From positions 1 to 5,405 of the forward strand of contig JAOZJV010000220.1 in the NCBI GenBank assembly GCA_029935695.1: DNA of 5,405 nucleotides, in the 5' to 3' direction. Positions 5,301 through 5,405 of this stretch are shown here, piece by piece. The stretch is from Candidatus Krumholzibacteriia bacterium. GTDB lineage: Bacteria > Krumholzibacteriota > Krumholzibacteriia > LZORAL124-64-63. Under the pieces are notes generated by a model. That model had not been told where the DNA came from. It did no database searches and saw nothing but the letters and a program-made list of their open reading frames with translations. Every line of letters begins with the position of its first letter. Position 1 is the first letter of the stretch. A program made the translations under genes and the position numbers.

Positions 5301-5405
5301 TCACAATTTTAGTTCCTTGGCATGAGTGTTGAGCCATTTTCGGACATTTTCATAATCGGGATTATAACGTTTCACCAAGGCCCAAAACATTTTACCGTGG
5401 TTCCA
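5301..5405 (-). CDS. C-terminal fragment of an unrecognised protein
   Basis: An open minus-strand frame enters at the window edge and ends at TGA (5303-5301), giving 34 residues. They begin WNHGKMFWALVKRYNPDY and end HAKELKL, and are rich in Trp, Tyr and Lys and probably helical. Codon use resembles its neighbours, and the stop lies 40 bases before the HD gene start, so it is likely the upstream member of the same transcription unit. I do not recognise the family. Confidence 0.55.
   Translation of the reverse strand, partial: WNHGKMFWALVKRYNPDYENVRKWLNTHAKELKL

Noticed and set aside
5361..5366. Perfect TATAAT on the minus strand upstream of the HD gene
   Set aside because: It falls in coding sequence (Tyr-Asn codons) of the upstream fragment and has no acceptable -35 at 16-18 bases.

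Overview
This is a gene-dense bacterial chromosomal segment of middling G+C content. It shows no sign of phage, insertion sequence, CRISPR array or structural RNA gene. Two genes of queuosine (tRNA wobble-base) synthesis, queF and queG, point to a bacterium that makes queuosine de novo. The AmrS-type radical SAM protein and the ferredoxin-rich QueG fit a lineage with abundant Fe-S and cobalamin chemistry. I cannot assign a phylum from sequence alone.

Layout, left to right. (1) Positions 1-939, minus strand: N-terminal 313 residues of a HisC-like fold-type-I aminotransferase, cut by the window edge. (2) Positions 940-1199: a 260-bp A+T-rich divergent intergenic region. It holds a canonical intrinsic terminator pointing toward hisC (minus strand, 981-1008), competing hairpins and several short dyads. 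(3) Positions 1200-1565, plus strand: queF, the NADPH-dependent preQ0 reductase. (4) Positions 1566-5405, minus strand: a tightly packed gene string read right to left. It comprises the C-terminal tail of an unrecognised protein (5301-5405), an HD-superfamily hydrolase (4697-5260), an FMN-dependent nitronate monooxygenase/FabK-like protein (3655-4611), queG epoxyqueuosine reductase (2555-3667) and an AmrS-type radical SAM enzyme (1566-2558). The last three overlap each other by 13 and 4 bases, so co-transcription and translational coupling are likely.

QueF reduces preQ0 to preQ1 before the base is inserted into tRNA. QueG reduces epoxyqueuosine to queuosine as the last step. Here they sit on opposite strands, converging on either side of the radical SAM gene. 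The queF and amrS stop codons abut with no bases between them. A 13-bp perfect hairpin lies inside the end of the amrS coding sequence, but it has no U-tract.

The parts most worth a second look are the minus-strand terminator in front of hisC (attenuator, or distant terminator of the queG-amrS transcript running antisense through queF), the orphan AmrS coupled to queG without visible AMMECR1 or Memo partners, and the zero-gap convergent junction. I did not find a clear-cut new multi-gene system.
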